A DNA stretch of 64,000 nt from Mansonella perstans (Eukaryota; Nematoda; Chromadorea; Rhabditida; Onchocercidae). The notes beneath the pieces were generated by a model. It was given only the letters and a program-made list of their open reading frames with translations. It did not search any database and was not told the origin of the DNA. Position numbers and translations under genes: made by a program. Location of the stretch: contig JBAMDO010000016.1 of the NCBI GenBank assembly GCA_037074765.1, positions 372,001 to 436,000 of the forward strand. Direction: 5' to 3'. The first letter of the stretch is position 1; each line of letters begins with the position of its first letter. Shown one piece after another: positions 37,901 to 51,136 of this stretch.

Positions 37901-40053
37901 TCGGAAAATACGCGATTTGGGATGCCAATCCAACAGCTTTCAGAAAGAAATGACCAAGTTGATAAGGCAAAAATGCTGAAAATATGACAAAAACATGTTG
38001 CCACTTCCGAGTCTTCTCAGCCTTTGATAGTTTAAATAACAATTAAAATGTAGATGAAAAAAACCACAAATGAAGAAAAACATACCGAATAACACAGTAA
38101 ACAAGGTATTCAGTGAAATAACCCAAAAAACATGTTCAAGAAATAAGAGTGATCCATCCAAGCCAAGAAGCCTCTGCCAAGTCAGTTCATCCGCTACTCT
38201 TTCCCATTCCCTCCAATTCTCATTATCGACCTGATCTTGAACTGCAACATCTTCTTGGCCCTGCTCAGCTTCGTCTCCTCGCTCTTCTATTTCTTCTTCC
38301 ACACCGTCATCAACAATTTCATCCCTTGCCTCAGCAACCTGAAAGTTTTAAAAACGTCATTATAACCGACATACTTAAAACAGTAGTCTCTATCAAATAT
38401 TAAAGTTTATAATTTATTATGATTGGCTTCATTCTTTTTGGCTAATGATTGCTTATTTGACGAAAACTATAAACTTAAGCAACGAAAATAGAACGTTACA
38501 TCCCACATTAAACTAACCGCAGCATCAATATTATTATCCATCGCATTTTCTGCATTCATGCCCCTATCCTCTAGGTTTAGCCATTCCTGTGGGCCACCAT
38601 GAATAATTTGTTCGCGTAACCAAACAAGAGATATAAAAGCGCAGAGAAAAATCGAAACAATAAAGCAACCCTGAAGGAACGATGACAATGAGACTTAAAA
38701 TGCATTGCTGAACCAACAATTTTTCATATTAATATAAGAACTCCAGTCATTAGGCGCACTGCAACCGTCATTCCATGATCTGTTCTGTCCAATGTAATAC
38801 AGAAACCTAAAATTTGAAATGAAACTTCAGATCTGCTCTACACAATCGATTTCACATGCTATGAAACTGGCAATAGTTAAACAAATGAATACTTATTTTT
38901 GCAACAACTTACTTTAAAACAGTCGACCAGCAAATTGTCTAGTGAGAACAGTTGAAAGGGTAGTGATAGAATATTAGACAAAGAAGCGGAAAAAACTATT
39001 CTGTATATACGACAAGCTGTTATCGGTACAATACCTAACCAAGCAACCAATACAAGCGTATAAATTGCCCAAGAGCGTAATATACGACCCATATTGAGTA
39101 AAATGCCTAGAAGAGTTCAATAAATATGGCAAAGTATGACAAAAAAGAAGAAACAATGATGAGGTGATGTATATTGCAGTAAAATATTTCCTTCCGGTAT
39201 GAAACATTTCGTTCGAGACTCTGTGAATGCTCAGTTGCATTAAGCTATGCAATAATTGCGCAAAGATATTTACTGAACCCTTTACGATAACACATTATTC
39301 TAGCTAAATTCGTTTCAATTTCGAAATACTTGCTTTGAACCAAATTTAAACTAAACAAAATCTCCTGCGATGTTCAATATTCTCAACAAATGTGTTGAAA
39401 TATAAGAATGTACCTCGTATGATTTCCGAAAATGGCAACGTTTGAGGCATATCAGATCGGTAAATAGGTTGAAAAGAATATCGGTAACTACACAATTCGC
39501 AAACTTCCTTTTTACTGTATTTTAACCATTCTAGAAGACAGTCCTGATGAACGTATTTGATGCTTCCCGTGCAGAGACACGGGTAATATAACGCGCTGTC
39601 ACCAGCGCTTCTACAAACTCGACATATGTCTGAAACTAACAAACATGAGCATTTCGTTCGTTATCACTTATCACTATAATATACCAAATTTCAATTCTTA
39701 GTCTTATATTATCCTTTTATCAATACAGTGCGCAGCATTTTCCAAATGAAATGTATTGTTCAATCTAAGCCTTTTCAAAAAAGATCCCGAAGTTGTTAGA
39801 TAACTGGCTGCACGAAAGCATCAGCAAATTCCCAACAATACTAATAACTATGTTATTAGAGAAGAAACAATCAATATAAATTATAATGAATATTCTTTGT
39901 TACAAACACTTATTCGTTCCTAAAATCTTGATATAAGAATTTTAAAAAGAAAAATAAAAAATAACCAGTAGTTTCCCCATCATCCACCATTTCTGAAGTA
40001 CCAGCAACCGCATTAAATGCACTGTTACTTGAACCGTTTTTACCGTCTTCCAT
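34960..40053 (-). CDS. marc-6: E3 ubiquitin ligase MARCH6 / Doa10 (TEB4)
   Basis: Multi-spanning ER membrane ubiquitin ligase of ER-associated degradation, which also controls sterol enzymes in animals and yeast. Thirteen in-phase exons give 887 residues (human MARCH6: 910): 39966-40053, 39414-39629, 38913-39106, 38518-38670, 38086-38338, 37813-37975, 37611-37725, 37256-37459, 36905-37102, 36483-36825, 35720-36126, 35272-35540, 34960-35020. After 29 leader residues comes the RING-CH finger (C4HC3): ICRVC, CLCTGSIKYVHQDC, CELC. Then follow membrane segments and strongly conserved blocks: AWLGIVPITACRIY, FISLVWLREQIIHGG, ADELTWQRLLGLDGSLLFLE, HWLVGMVYVFY, LREVLRPGVLWFLRNLNDPE (TEB4 core), LELLVLQVVLPALLEQ. 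The end, KYLVGTQLVNYER, matches the C-terminal degron-like element of MARCH6. A Glu/Asp-rich loop precedes the second membrane block, as in vertebrates. A TTCTCAG acceptor 28 bases before the ATG suggests trans-splicing or a 5' UTR intron. Confidence 0.96.
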
Positions 40054-41540
40054 CAGTCTATCTCGAATCCAGTATACAACCTGAGAATTATTTAAATGCT
40101 TTAGTGGTAAAAACGTTTGTGTAACTTGCCTTGATCACTTTCTCTCTCAAAAATGTTTCATCAGCCAAATTGTCTGAACTACTGATATCTCAAAAAAGAC
40201 CTAAATATAAATTCATTATGTTTCATACAGTTTACCTATCATTTATACAGTAACAAATAGGATAATAGATTAGATAAAGAATGAAGGTAATGAGATACAA
40301 AGTAATTAAATTCTGCAATACTAAACGTGCAAAATGTAATTGTAAAAGAGATAAAAGTAGTGCGCTAAAAAGCCAACTAATTACTCTTAATTCATTTTCT
40401 CTCGTGTAGTAGTAGCACTGAAAGAAAATACTTAAAAAATAAAAACTGAAATACTTATCAAACAATTAATTTTCATTCAAATAATCATCATGTAAGCAAT
40501 ACAATAAATATTAAGCAGAAAGAAGCGAAATATTTAATGCTTTTAGCTTTCAGAATTCTATGGAAAAGTCTTATTACTAATTGTTAATTTGTCATAGCAA
40601 CAACGAAGGCAACATACTCCCATATAATACAAATCAATCAAACATTCGCATATAATGCAACAAACCGTTTGAGTCACAAATTGAAATGAAACTATGAGAA
40701 TAAAAAATATTGAAATCTGAAATTTAAATATAAAAAAGTGCAATTCATTTTAGATGAATGACATAACACTAACCGAGACTGGATATTTGCCAGCTGTTGA
40801 AAAATTTTTTCACTATTAACGACGATTTGAAAACTTGAATCTCAAAGTCGTATCAATTAAATGAATGTTTCAAGAAATTCACAATTGCCCTCTTCACGTA
40901 TATTCGAAAAACCAGTTTCCACTGCTGATATTTGTCAACAATAGTACAATATCGGATACTGTCACACCAAATCTCCGACAATATTGCACACGTTTGCGTA
41001 TCACTTCATTGGGAACGCTATGAAATTTTTAAAATCGTTCCTTTATTATTGTAGTAAGTTTACAAAGTCAAATAACGTAGTAACGTGAACCAAAGAAATG
41101 ATTGTTCGGTAGTTGCTAGTGAATTCATCTTCTATTGAAAGGGAGAACGTTGTTAATCACGTTTATTTTTTACATCGAATCTTTCTAATTTCAACTATTG
41201 GCGTACTGTGTCATATGATGTTATATGTTACGTGTCAAGTCACGGACATTTTCCGTTGCTTACTCGTGAAAATAGAAAGATAAATATAATTTGATATACG
41301 ATAAGCAGTTTGGTAAACTTTAAACATATCCACCCACATGCATATGTTAACATAAACTTGTATGAAGAAATATGTAATTGTTGTATATATGTACAAAAAA
41401 GAATCATATTGCAGCATAGATTGCAAAGATTCGATAAAATTTTTAAGTGTCTTCAATAAAATTTTCGAGTTGATTAATTAATGTGTGAAATGTAAGATAG
41501 AAATATATTTTATTTCTGATACGATAAATGACAAATTACA
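40054..41540. other. Divergent intergenic region marc-6 / virma
   Basis: About 1.5 kb that must hold both promoters. The minus-strand open frames here are Tyr/Ile/Phe-rich products of AT-rich DNA. I looked for an upstream virma exon encoding the conserved vir_N domain and saw none. Confidence 0.5.
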
Positions 41541-44500
41541 ATGATGGAACAAAACAGGGAAAAGCTTATGGAAAGTTCAGAAAAAGTATCAGTAGGTAAC
41601 GAACTTGCATCACCTCTTCTGCAACAGATCGGTAACGTCATTATTCAGGTTAATTAAGCTCTGTACCGTTTCTTATTATCCGTGTTATGTTTTTCCATTC
41701 AAATCATTTAGAAACGGAACATTGACGGATTTTTTAATCGATAAGTCTAAAGATATCTAAAGATACCAATGAATAGAATTCAGTGTTTTTTTTTTGTACA
41801 TTTAGCAAAGAGATATATGAATCATTTAATTTACTGGCTATAATTCAACAGTTTGGTATATTAGAAGTAGTGTGTATTTATTTGCATTATATTCCAGTTC
41901 TCTTTGATTTTTGCTTCCTTTATTCAGATGAAAATTTATGATTGACATTCAAATTAGTGTTATTTAGGATTTAGAATATCCATGGAAAGATGTAGAAGAC
42001 ACGAAACCAACAGATTTAGAGTATGAACTCTTTTGCGGTGCTTTGGAATCATTTTGGTCCAAACCACTCATTGAACTTATGTAAGTTATTTTTAATCAGT
42101 TTGATCTGCTTGCTCTGATCCACACTGACTATCAATTAATTTTTGTTATAAATTATGATATCATAATACTGTTTGTTCTTGTTTTTTGATTTGTTTTTTT
42201 TTTTTTTTTTCAATGAGAAAACTCTCATTTTAAGTGACGATTGGACAATTTCTATGGAAACTATCTTACCAACAATACGAAGCAGTATACGAATTTATAC
42301 CAAAGCAGCATCTTGTGAAGGTATATGCTCACAGTAAATTTCATTTATTGCTCAAGATTGAACTCCAATTTTGAAAGTTTCAAGCAGAAATGAACTTTGA
42401 AATTGATAAGATTTCTTTCATTTGCAAAACGTGCATGCCTTATTATCTTGATAATCTGTATTATTCAAGATGAGTTACAGAAAAGGTACATGAAATGGAT
42501 GTAGAACTGGCAAGATGGGTTGAATTTGGACTTAGCTCAAATCATTCCACATCGTATGCCGGAAATAGTCAGTTGGTCATTATCGGTTGTAGTCTAGCCA
42601 AGCAACTCTCAGCTATGCATGAAAAGGATCTGAGCGTGACATTTTGTGTATGCTTATTGAATTATTTGATTGATCAGATCATTTAATTTTATTTATTTCC
42701 TTGAATTTGTTATCAACATTAATTGCTATTTATGACGTTTCAAGCATGATAAAAGTGGTAAAAAATAGTGGTAAAAAAAGTGGTAAAAAAAATTGTATTC
42801 AGGCTCCGCATTATTTACGTTACATTATGGATATCATTTCCTCTAAGCAATATTGCTCATCAGTAAGGTGCGAAGCTACGCAAGCGTTGCTAGAAATTCT
42901 TTTCCACCCGTCGGTATCCTGGAGATTCATGGTGACAGAAATTAAAGGAAACAAATTTACACCGTACGAGCAAGTTATATATCTTTTTATAAAGCCGGAG
43001 GTTTGCATTTATCATTTTGCAGATGATTATTTTGTCCTTCAATTTAGCTGTTGAAGTGCGCCTGAAGCGTTTTGTTTTATTTATTTATTTTTTTTAACGG
43101 TTTTATTGTACTTTGTTGATGTTTTTTCGAAAAAAAGTGATAGAGAAGATTTTCGTAAAAGTGATACTGTATACTTAAAAATATACAGGTAAATAAACCA
43201 TCATCATTTTTTCTCTTTATACCTCGATATTTTATAGGATGTTCCATTGGATTTGTTGGTGGTGCTTCGAAAAATTGCAGTTTATTTTGCATTTAAATAC
43301 AACATTGATGTAATAATCAACAATGCACAAAAGTTTTTTGTGGAAGAAGATTGTGACGTCGATATTGACATTCCTCAGTTGTTTTCATCCTTGAAGATTC
43401 TGAACAACTTCTTCTCGAAAATAAGAAATGATTTCAGCTGCATGTCACGCAGTGCACATCGAGTTGTTGTGAAAAAGTAAGGATTGTGAAAATTAATGCA
43501 TGCATGCGATCAACCATACTGTTTAGAATTTTTCTAGAATTCGTAAGCATGCATCAGTGATGATATGTGAAGCAACTTTACTTCACATTCTAATATGCTG
43601 CTTTTTATGTTCGAAATATGATAGATCTTTTCTTCTATACTTTAGTTGATAAGTAACGTATTTTTAACATAATTATAGTATCAGTTATTCTATATTCAAA
43701 TAAAATATTTGAAGGAAGTAACGATAATTGGATCGATATGATTGCAGATTTCAATTTCACTTAGGATTTTTTTTTTTCTTTTTATGGTCTGGAATGATAT
43801 TTTTTTTAGTCGTGTAATTCCACATATCTGCGCCCTTGCTGCATCACCCAATCAGGATGTAAGAATAAGGATTTTAGCAATTCGTTGTCTCCGATTATTA
43901 TGCGATTTCGATGGAACTGATATTGCTGGAGCAATTTTTCTATCATTTATGGACAAACAAACAATATCATTAGTTGGGCGATTATTGCAGCAAGTTTCGG
44001 TAGTTTTGATTTTCCCTTCTTTCTACATAAACTGTTTTTATTCGATTTAAAAAAAAGAAAAAGCTATTCTTTTGCATTAGTTTTTGAAGTTAGTCATGAA
44101 TTGTGAAAAAGCAACTTCTAAAAAGCAAATAAATTACTCGCGCTGTACTGCATAGCATTCTATCTGATTACTATCTGATTGTATTGCAAATTTTCCAGCT
44201 TTTCAGATTCTTTAAAGATATTTTTAAAACTTAGTTTTTAGAAAGTAAAATTAATTAGAATAATAAGAAATCGCTTTCTTCAAAAAAGCAGCTTTGCTTA
44301 CATTTGAGCTTTATCTTAACATTTGTAAATTGGCTTTCCAAAATTTTGAAATAAAGAAATTTATTTTTGAGGAAGACAGCAAAGAAAGGTCGCTGTTGCC
44401 TTACGCACTGCGAGCAATAGTATTAGTTGATCAGCTCGCTGCTGCTAATGAGAAGCAAGTTTTAATTGTATTTCATGAATTTATTTGCAGTCAGTGTTTC

Positions 44501-47500
44501 TTTAGTACATAGATTCTTTCCAAAATTCTAATTAATGAATTCGTTTTATATAAATTCAGTTTGAAAAATATGATCTCAATTTAGTAATTTTAGATGTGTT
44601 CTTGTGATCGATTCTCCAGAGCATGTTACTGTTCTGCAAAATATGTTGCATATGTTATTAGTCGAGGAGGGTTGTCTTGCGATGATTTCCGCATTGTCAT
44701 TTGGAGATAATCTAAAACATTTATTACATATGTGTGATCTTCAAAAATCAATCTTGATACCTGAAGGTCATCTCGATGATGATATCAAAACGCGCTTCAG
44801 ACAAACTGCTACTTACGGATATTTATGTGAAATTCTGTTTGCGCTAGCACGAAACCAGTCTAGTGGAAAATTCTGGCGAAGATACGGTCCGGAAATTATC
44901 AAACTAATTGATTGTAACCTCATCTCAACTGCGACATCGTTAAAACAATGGTTGGAACCATTTCGAGAGGAATTAACGCTTGGCAGAAATATAAATGCGT
45001 TAGACTTTCTCACAATGAGGTTTGAAATTTCTGTAGTCCATGTAAAATTGATTTATCTGAATTTTATGAGACTTAAATTATATGTCATACTGAAAGATCA
45101 AAATTAGACTGAGATGGGAAGTTAACAGATTGAAAAAAAGGAGCCGAAATTTAGGATTTAAATGAAGAAAATAGATAAAAACAAATAGAACAATGGACTG
45201 ATCAAAGAGTACTGCAGCTTGATGAGATTGTATGCGAAGGGTAGAAATGATCTTCGGTCATCGTGTTAGCTTTGAAATTATTTACTTTGGTCTATAGACG
45301 AATACTTCTTTATTAGTCTATAGACGAACACTTCTCCTTTATTGCTTTATTTTATGAAATCTCAAAAATTTTTCGCGATTGCACTAGTAACATATGTAAA
45401 TTAATTTGTCTGTCTGGCCTTATGTCAACCTAATAGTAGGGGAAATTGTAAATTCCGGCCCAGTTTCATTTTCAAAAATATTAGTATACTTGATAATTAT
45501 TATTTTAGGTTAACTTATCACAGTGAGAAATATGTGGAAGGTGATCCACCGCTAGCATTGGTAACTTTACTACGTCTAATTGATGCGATTTTGGATGAGC
45601 CAGAAAATGAAACATTATTTGATGTTTCATCTGATGAAGTTCATTTTGACTACTACGCAAGATTTTATGAAGAAGGTGGATTAGAGAAAATTGCAAATGT
45701 GCTAGATGTAAGTTTTCTGTAAGGGATATTCCATGAATTATATTATATCATTATTTGACATTAGGGAGGCAGAGTTTTGTAATTCCTTCGGGAAATTCAC
45801 CTGAGTTTGGAGAAAATTTTCTAACTGTTTAGGTAGCAAACACTCAACAGAGTAAACGAGTATGTTATCGATGTACGTCACTTACCGGTGATTCATACAT
45901 TTATTGCCAATTCGTTCGTTCAGCTGCAAGCATTATGTGCAAGTTATTGTCGTCCTTGCAAGCTATCAATCAAAATCCTGATAAGCTGATCATAGATACC
46001 TTATTGAGGACGTATACACTTTGTTGCATGGATGAAGCATCTAACGATCGCATAGTCGGAGAAATCATTATAAATTCATTTGCTTTATTCATTTTTCCAA
46101 CTCTGTCAGATCGACAGGGATTACGGAGAGCTAGTCAGCAGTCATTTTTGGAGCTTTTTTTGGATTGTGGATTTGAGAGGCCTCAAAATTTCTTTGCTAC
46201 ATTGGATATTATCCTGCGATTATTTCCGCTTTCATCGGATTTACTCGCAGACACTGTTGGTATTAATGCGCAAGAGATAACTTCGATGGAAAAATTATGG
46301 AGCAATCGTATTTTAGAGAACGGAAAACAGTTGCAGTTTGCGATTATGGTTATTGTTTAATTTCGACATATTGAGCACATAAAATTTTTATTTAAAGGCC
46401 TTTTCCAGTTTGAAGTAGTAGTGCTATCTTTACAAATGGGAAATGATTACCATTTCATTAACTTCGTAATATATTTACTTCCCAGCTTTATTCTATTTAT
46501 TTGTCTGATTCAGGTTCTTCTTTTCCACTTGTCACTCATTGTTTTTCCAGTTAGGTATCTCGTCCTCGCAACGATTAAAACGACGTTTATTTGATCTGTT
46601 TAAACGTTTATCATACAGTTCCGAGAGTAACGCATTGCGCTTAATTGAGTGAGTAAATTTCTTTTAAGCACAAATACTAATAAATAAATTGTTATGCATA
46701 ATCTCATAAAGACGGATTTCTTCAATTAAGTTAATTGTCCTAAAAATGCTTGTTTTTTAATATGCTAGTTTATATTCAAATGTTCGTTTTTTTTTTTTTT
46801 TTTTCTGCGATTTTGTTCAATTACGAAATTATAACTTTTTTCTAAATTATCTGAAATATATTTTATTTTTGAGATTTGTTAATCTGTTATGTTTTGTATT
46901 TATTTATTTTATACTGTATTGCAACCTCACCCCCTGACTTTTTTTAGTCATAAAAATTAAATAGTTTTTTGTTATAGTATTCTTATAAGACAAAGCTTAC
47001 GAATGTTGACATCATCGGTACACGCGGCTATTGTTGATGCTTTCGATGACGATATTGTGGAAGAAGAGGAATCAAATGTTCGTTTTGGCAATGCTGTCGA
47101 TCTTATAACAGCTTCATTTTACGCGTTCTTAGCTACTTGTTCAGGAGACTTTGTGCTTCGAAATTCTATGGTTATCATAATTTCCCAACGGAAAAGTTAT
47201 ATTCCTATACTGCTGAAGTTCTTCAAACTAGCTAGTCCGAAAACTTTACCTCACGTTTCGTTCCAAACGCACGTTATTGTGAGTTCGCGATTTCTCATTA
47301 CTATTAACATCAATATAAGATATATTTATTGAAGTTAATGATATGAATAGTATGCTTAGTTGTTGTTAACCAACCCTAGTCTTTACAATACATTTTAATT
47401 TTTTAGTCAATTTCATAATTTTTTTTGGACATAGTTTGTTATTATTTTGTTAATGTCTTTTTAGAAAATTTTTCGTAATCTCTGCATTGTTGACAATAAT

Positions 47501-50500
47501 ATTGATGGGAAAGTTGATTGTTTGCCTCATGATATCTACATCAAAATCTGTGATAGTCTTGTGGAACATTTTGGAAACGTACAACATAATATAGAAACAG
47601 CGATGCTGGCACTGGAAAGCGTTTGCAGCATAGGACGTTTTTCAGCATTTGGCTGTGCTGTGGTGAGATTTTTTTAAGCGTTTGAAATTTTGTTATTTTT
47701 CTCATTGTATGGAAACGGAAAGAGTTCCGGTGGGCAAACAGTGATTGGCAAGCATTTATTCAAATTATGAAGCTGCTTTTCAAAAGCAGAAACTAGAATA
47801 CAGTAGCTCGTTTCTTTTTAATAAATCTATAGAATTCCAATAAAAATAAATTGACTAATAGTATTAAACATCGTTTTCTCAGGGTTTTTCTTAAAGCACT
47901 TCAACTTGTTAAAAAGTTTTTCGTTTTTTTGTATAGATCAGCAATGCTCTGATTAGTAACGAAGACGCCCTGTTGCATTTTATGGATCGTATTTTGAGGG
48001 GAGAACCGATTGTTGAACTACTTTTTGAGGTAGCTACTCGACTGATTGATCTTCTCGAAAACATTTTAAAAAAAGTAAGTGAAGCGATGGTTACTAAATT
48101 TCGAATTTGATTTATTAGGATATACCTGTTTATTTTTAAATTCCGCTTCACATGAAATATCTGCTACATTGTGAAATGTTCTTGGAAATGTTTTGTCAAA
48201 GGTATCAGTGCCTGTAGATAAAAACTAAAATGAATTAAAAACTGATCATTTTCGCGAACCAAAACTACCATTCCAAATTTTTCTAATATTTTTCCAAAAT
48301 GTGAATTTTTGTTTATAAAATCATTTTGGGAATCATAATGCTTTTATTTCTTTTACATTTCAGGATTCAGTTAAATTTACTGTATTGAAGCTGCAGTCTT
48401 ACACCGATTCCGAAGAACATCCTTTAGTCCGGTTAAAAAATCGGTTAACAGAATTAAATTGTTCGAAAGATATGCTGTTGAGTTTGCAGAGAACGTTAGA
48501 TATTTCGACCGATGCAGAATTTGATGAGGGTTCGATATTTATTTGTTTTATCGTTCGCTATAATTTAATAAATTGTCATATTTTTAAATTTGTGTTCAAC
48601 TTCAAGAGAGTTTGACTTCTGAAAATTCTTCTAAATTTCTCGAAAAATGGATGATTTGTCATTGTAGCAGTAATGCTAGAAGACTTAGAATCTTACGAAT
48701 GGCCTGAGAATGTAACTAGCGTTCAACAAGTTGATAGTCGACAAATAAATCATCATGTAAAGGATATGTCGAATTCGTAAGTTACTGATTATTTTATAGC
48801 ATTTATTTCGTTGTTGTTGTTAGTCATTGATAAAAGAGCAGAAGATACAAATATTTTCTGTTTTCATCAACATCCATACGAATCTCAAGTAGAAATTACA
48901 ATTCAGACATTTTTTGTTTTGAAATTTAAAGTCGTTTGGCGTTCTATGGTTTTGCTGGCTGAAAGATTTGAATTTTTTGTAATAATTTATTTACTTTGCT
49001 AGCTTTTCATTTTGCAGAGATAACGAGAATTTTCATAATAGTGCTACACTTACCATCGTTGATTTAAATATGCTGAATGACGAATTCTTCCCAGAGAGTA
49101 CATTACTTTTTCCAAAGAAGTTAGTGTTTATTAATATTTATTAAGATAAGATAATGTAAAGTTTTCAATGTAACAATAAATTCATTTAATGAATGGCTGT
49201 GAAAGAACAATACTTTACATCATTACTTTTTAGTGAGGTTGAAATTATCTCATTGTAATGTTTATTCATAACCGAAAAGTTTTGCGATTTGGGAGATCAT
49301 TGGTCTAATACTAATCGATGAGTACTATATAGTATAGATCTGTTACTTGTTCATGAACATTTGTGTATGATTTCTTTAAAATCTAAATGAAGCGGAAAAG
49401 GTTCAATTATCTCTACTCTTTATTTCAGGTCAGCATCTCCAGTTCAGCAGCAGAGTATAAAACCAGTGAGTTTTCAGTTGTTTATGAATTTTTTAGTTTG
49501 AGTAAGTAAGGAGTTTTGTTTTTTTTCTTAAATCAATCAAGGCAACTTTTGAATGAGACTCTTTTCTGAGAAGATTATCAGCGGTGAATCAAGTACAAAT
49601 TTTAGGTCCAAAAATGGAAGACGTTTAATTTCGATTACTCGAAAAGGTTAGTCTTTATATACAATCTGTTGTATTTTTATATTGGTTTCTCAAATATCAA
49701 GGAAAAAATTACAGAAAACGTCCTTATGTGACCAAGAAAATTGTGGTGAGACCAAAACTATGTCTTCAATAGATGTATAAAGAAGTGGCTTGTCAATTTT
49801 ATTTCGAAAAGAAGATTTTAAAGAGGAAAAGGTCAATTGAAAAGATATTTATTTATCCAGCTTCACATTTTTTGTATCCATATTATTTAACTATTATAGG
49901 AGATTTCAGCTTCTCATTTCAGTAACATAAAGAAGTTGAAATCTTTTCATTTCATTGTGAATAATTTTTATCGTTTGTGCTGCGCGTAAATGAATATTAA
50001 TGAGTTAAATGAATTTTATTGGATTTTATGCAAATTCAGTAATGAAAGAGTGAAGAATGTGTTGATAGCACTTACTGAAGTCATTTTATACATATTGAAT
50101 AGTGTGCGAAGTGTGCATTAAATTAGAATATTTTTTACTTCAAATGTTCGAACATTGAAAAATCGGCAATAATCATCCACTTCTTCTGCCAGTTTAGAAA
50201 AATGAATAATTAGGATTTTATTGCTGCTGTCTCAAGATGTTTTTCTTTTCTTTTTTTCGAAATTTTCATTAAATTTATGATTGAAAAAATTGAAAAGTTT
50301 TTTGATTGTATGTTCAAATGGCATTGTGATAAATGGATGAAATAATTTTTAAAAAAGAAACAAGATAAAGGAGCGTTACTTCCTAAGCATTGTCAACATT
50401 CATTTATATTACAGTGAAACGAATGACGATAAAATTTCATAAAACGAAATGTCAGATTCATATACGAATCACAAGTAATTGACATGTATTCGCCTATCAA

Positions 50501-51132
50501 CTTTTTTTTTCTCAGCTACTTTATTTTACATACAAAAATTATTTTTGCAGACCTTTCTTCATTTTTGATTTTTCAGTTAAAAACTTTTTAAATTGTCTCA
50601 AAAGGAATTATTATTTGATGATTACCGTCCGGATATATACTGTAAGCCGTCGTGCTGCAATCCATTTGTACGTCGTACTGGTGTTGGCGTAGAAGTGTAA
50701 TACTCTTGACTGCTTTCCGTACATACTTTCATTGAAAATGTAAGATGTAATAATAAAGTCAAAAATCAATCAACTTACACATTATCAGATATTATTGCAC
50801 AACAATTATCTATACTACAATAACCGTTATGTGAAACTGTTACAAATTTTATAGACTAAATTGAATTATAATCAAATTTAACTATTAAACTGTTAAATTT
50901 TATTTTTGATAATTTAAGTAAATTTTTGCAATGCATTACTGTCTTTCAGGAGATGATGTCTTTTTTTCTCGATGATGTTAATTTCTCGATTCCCCTTGGA
51001 AAAAATGAAATTGATATACGATTTCTATTTTCGGATGCTTTTGAATACGGTATCTCATTATTTGCTTATGCACACGATGACGTATTCAATTTTTTATCAT
51101 CATTTAATTTCAAAAGCTTAGATAATGAATAA
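41541..51132 (+). CDS. virma: VIRMA / virilizer homologue, m6A-writer scaffold
   Basis: In insects, plants and vertebrates virilizer scaffolds the WTAP-containing complex that guides METTL3/METTL14 m6A deposition on mRNA in the nucleus. Twenty-three exons give about 1310 residues: 41541-41648, 41968-42080, 42235-42320, 42481-42647, 42803-43000, 43238-43476, 43810-44033, 44292-44454, 44594-45019, 45509-45707, 45833-46348, 46551-46648, 46978-47278, 47465-47662, 47937-48074, 48364-48529, 48668-48776, 49018-49119, 49429-49465, 49606-49646, 49715-49745, 50605-50694, 50950-51132. The helical-repeat body follows human VIRMA in order: LSFGDNLKHLL, YGYLCEILFALARNQSS then LKQWLEPF, PQNFFATLDIILRLFPL then KLWS, TIVDLNMLNDEFFPES, DYSKRKRPYV, YRPDIY and a final LDDV. 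The roughly 400-residue N-terminus with vir_N is missing. The junctions 44033/44292 and 49745/50605 are uncertain; intron 8 needs a GC donor (AA|GCAAGT). Confidence 0.82.
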
Positions 51133-51136
51133 AATT
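51127..51136 (+). terminator. Poly(A) signal overlapping the virma stop codon
   Basis: The last codon and stop, GAA TAA, are followed by AA, so AATAAA contains the stop codon. Later A-rich sites could serve instead, so its use is unproven. Confidence 0.35.

Noticed and set aside
41541..43000. First thought: SAAL1-like or other ARM-repeat protein
   Set aside because: Later exons follow VIRMA in order (KQWLEPF, FFATLDIILRLFPL then KLWS, C-terminal YRPDIY and LDDV), which SAAL1 lacks.
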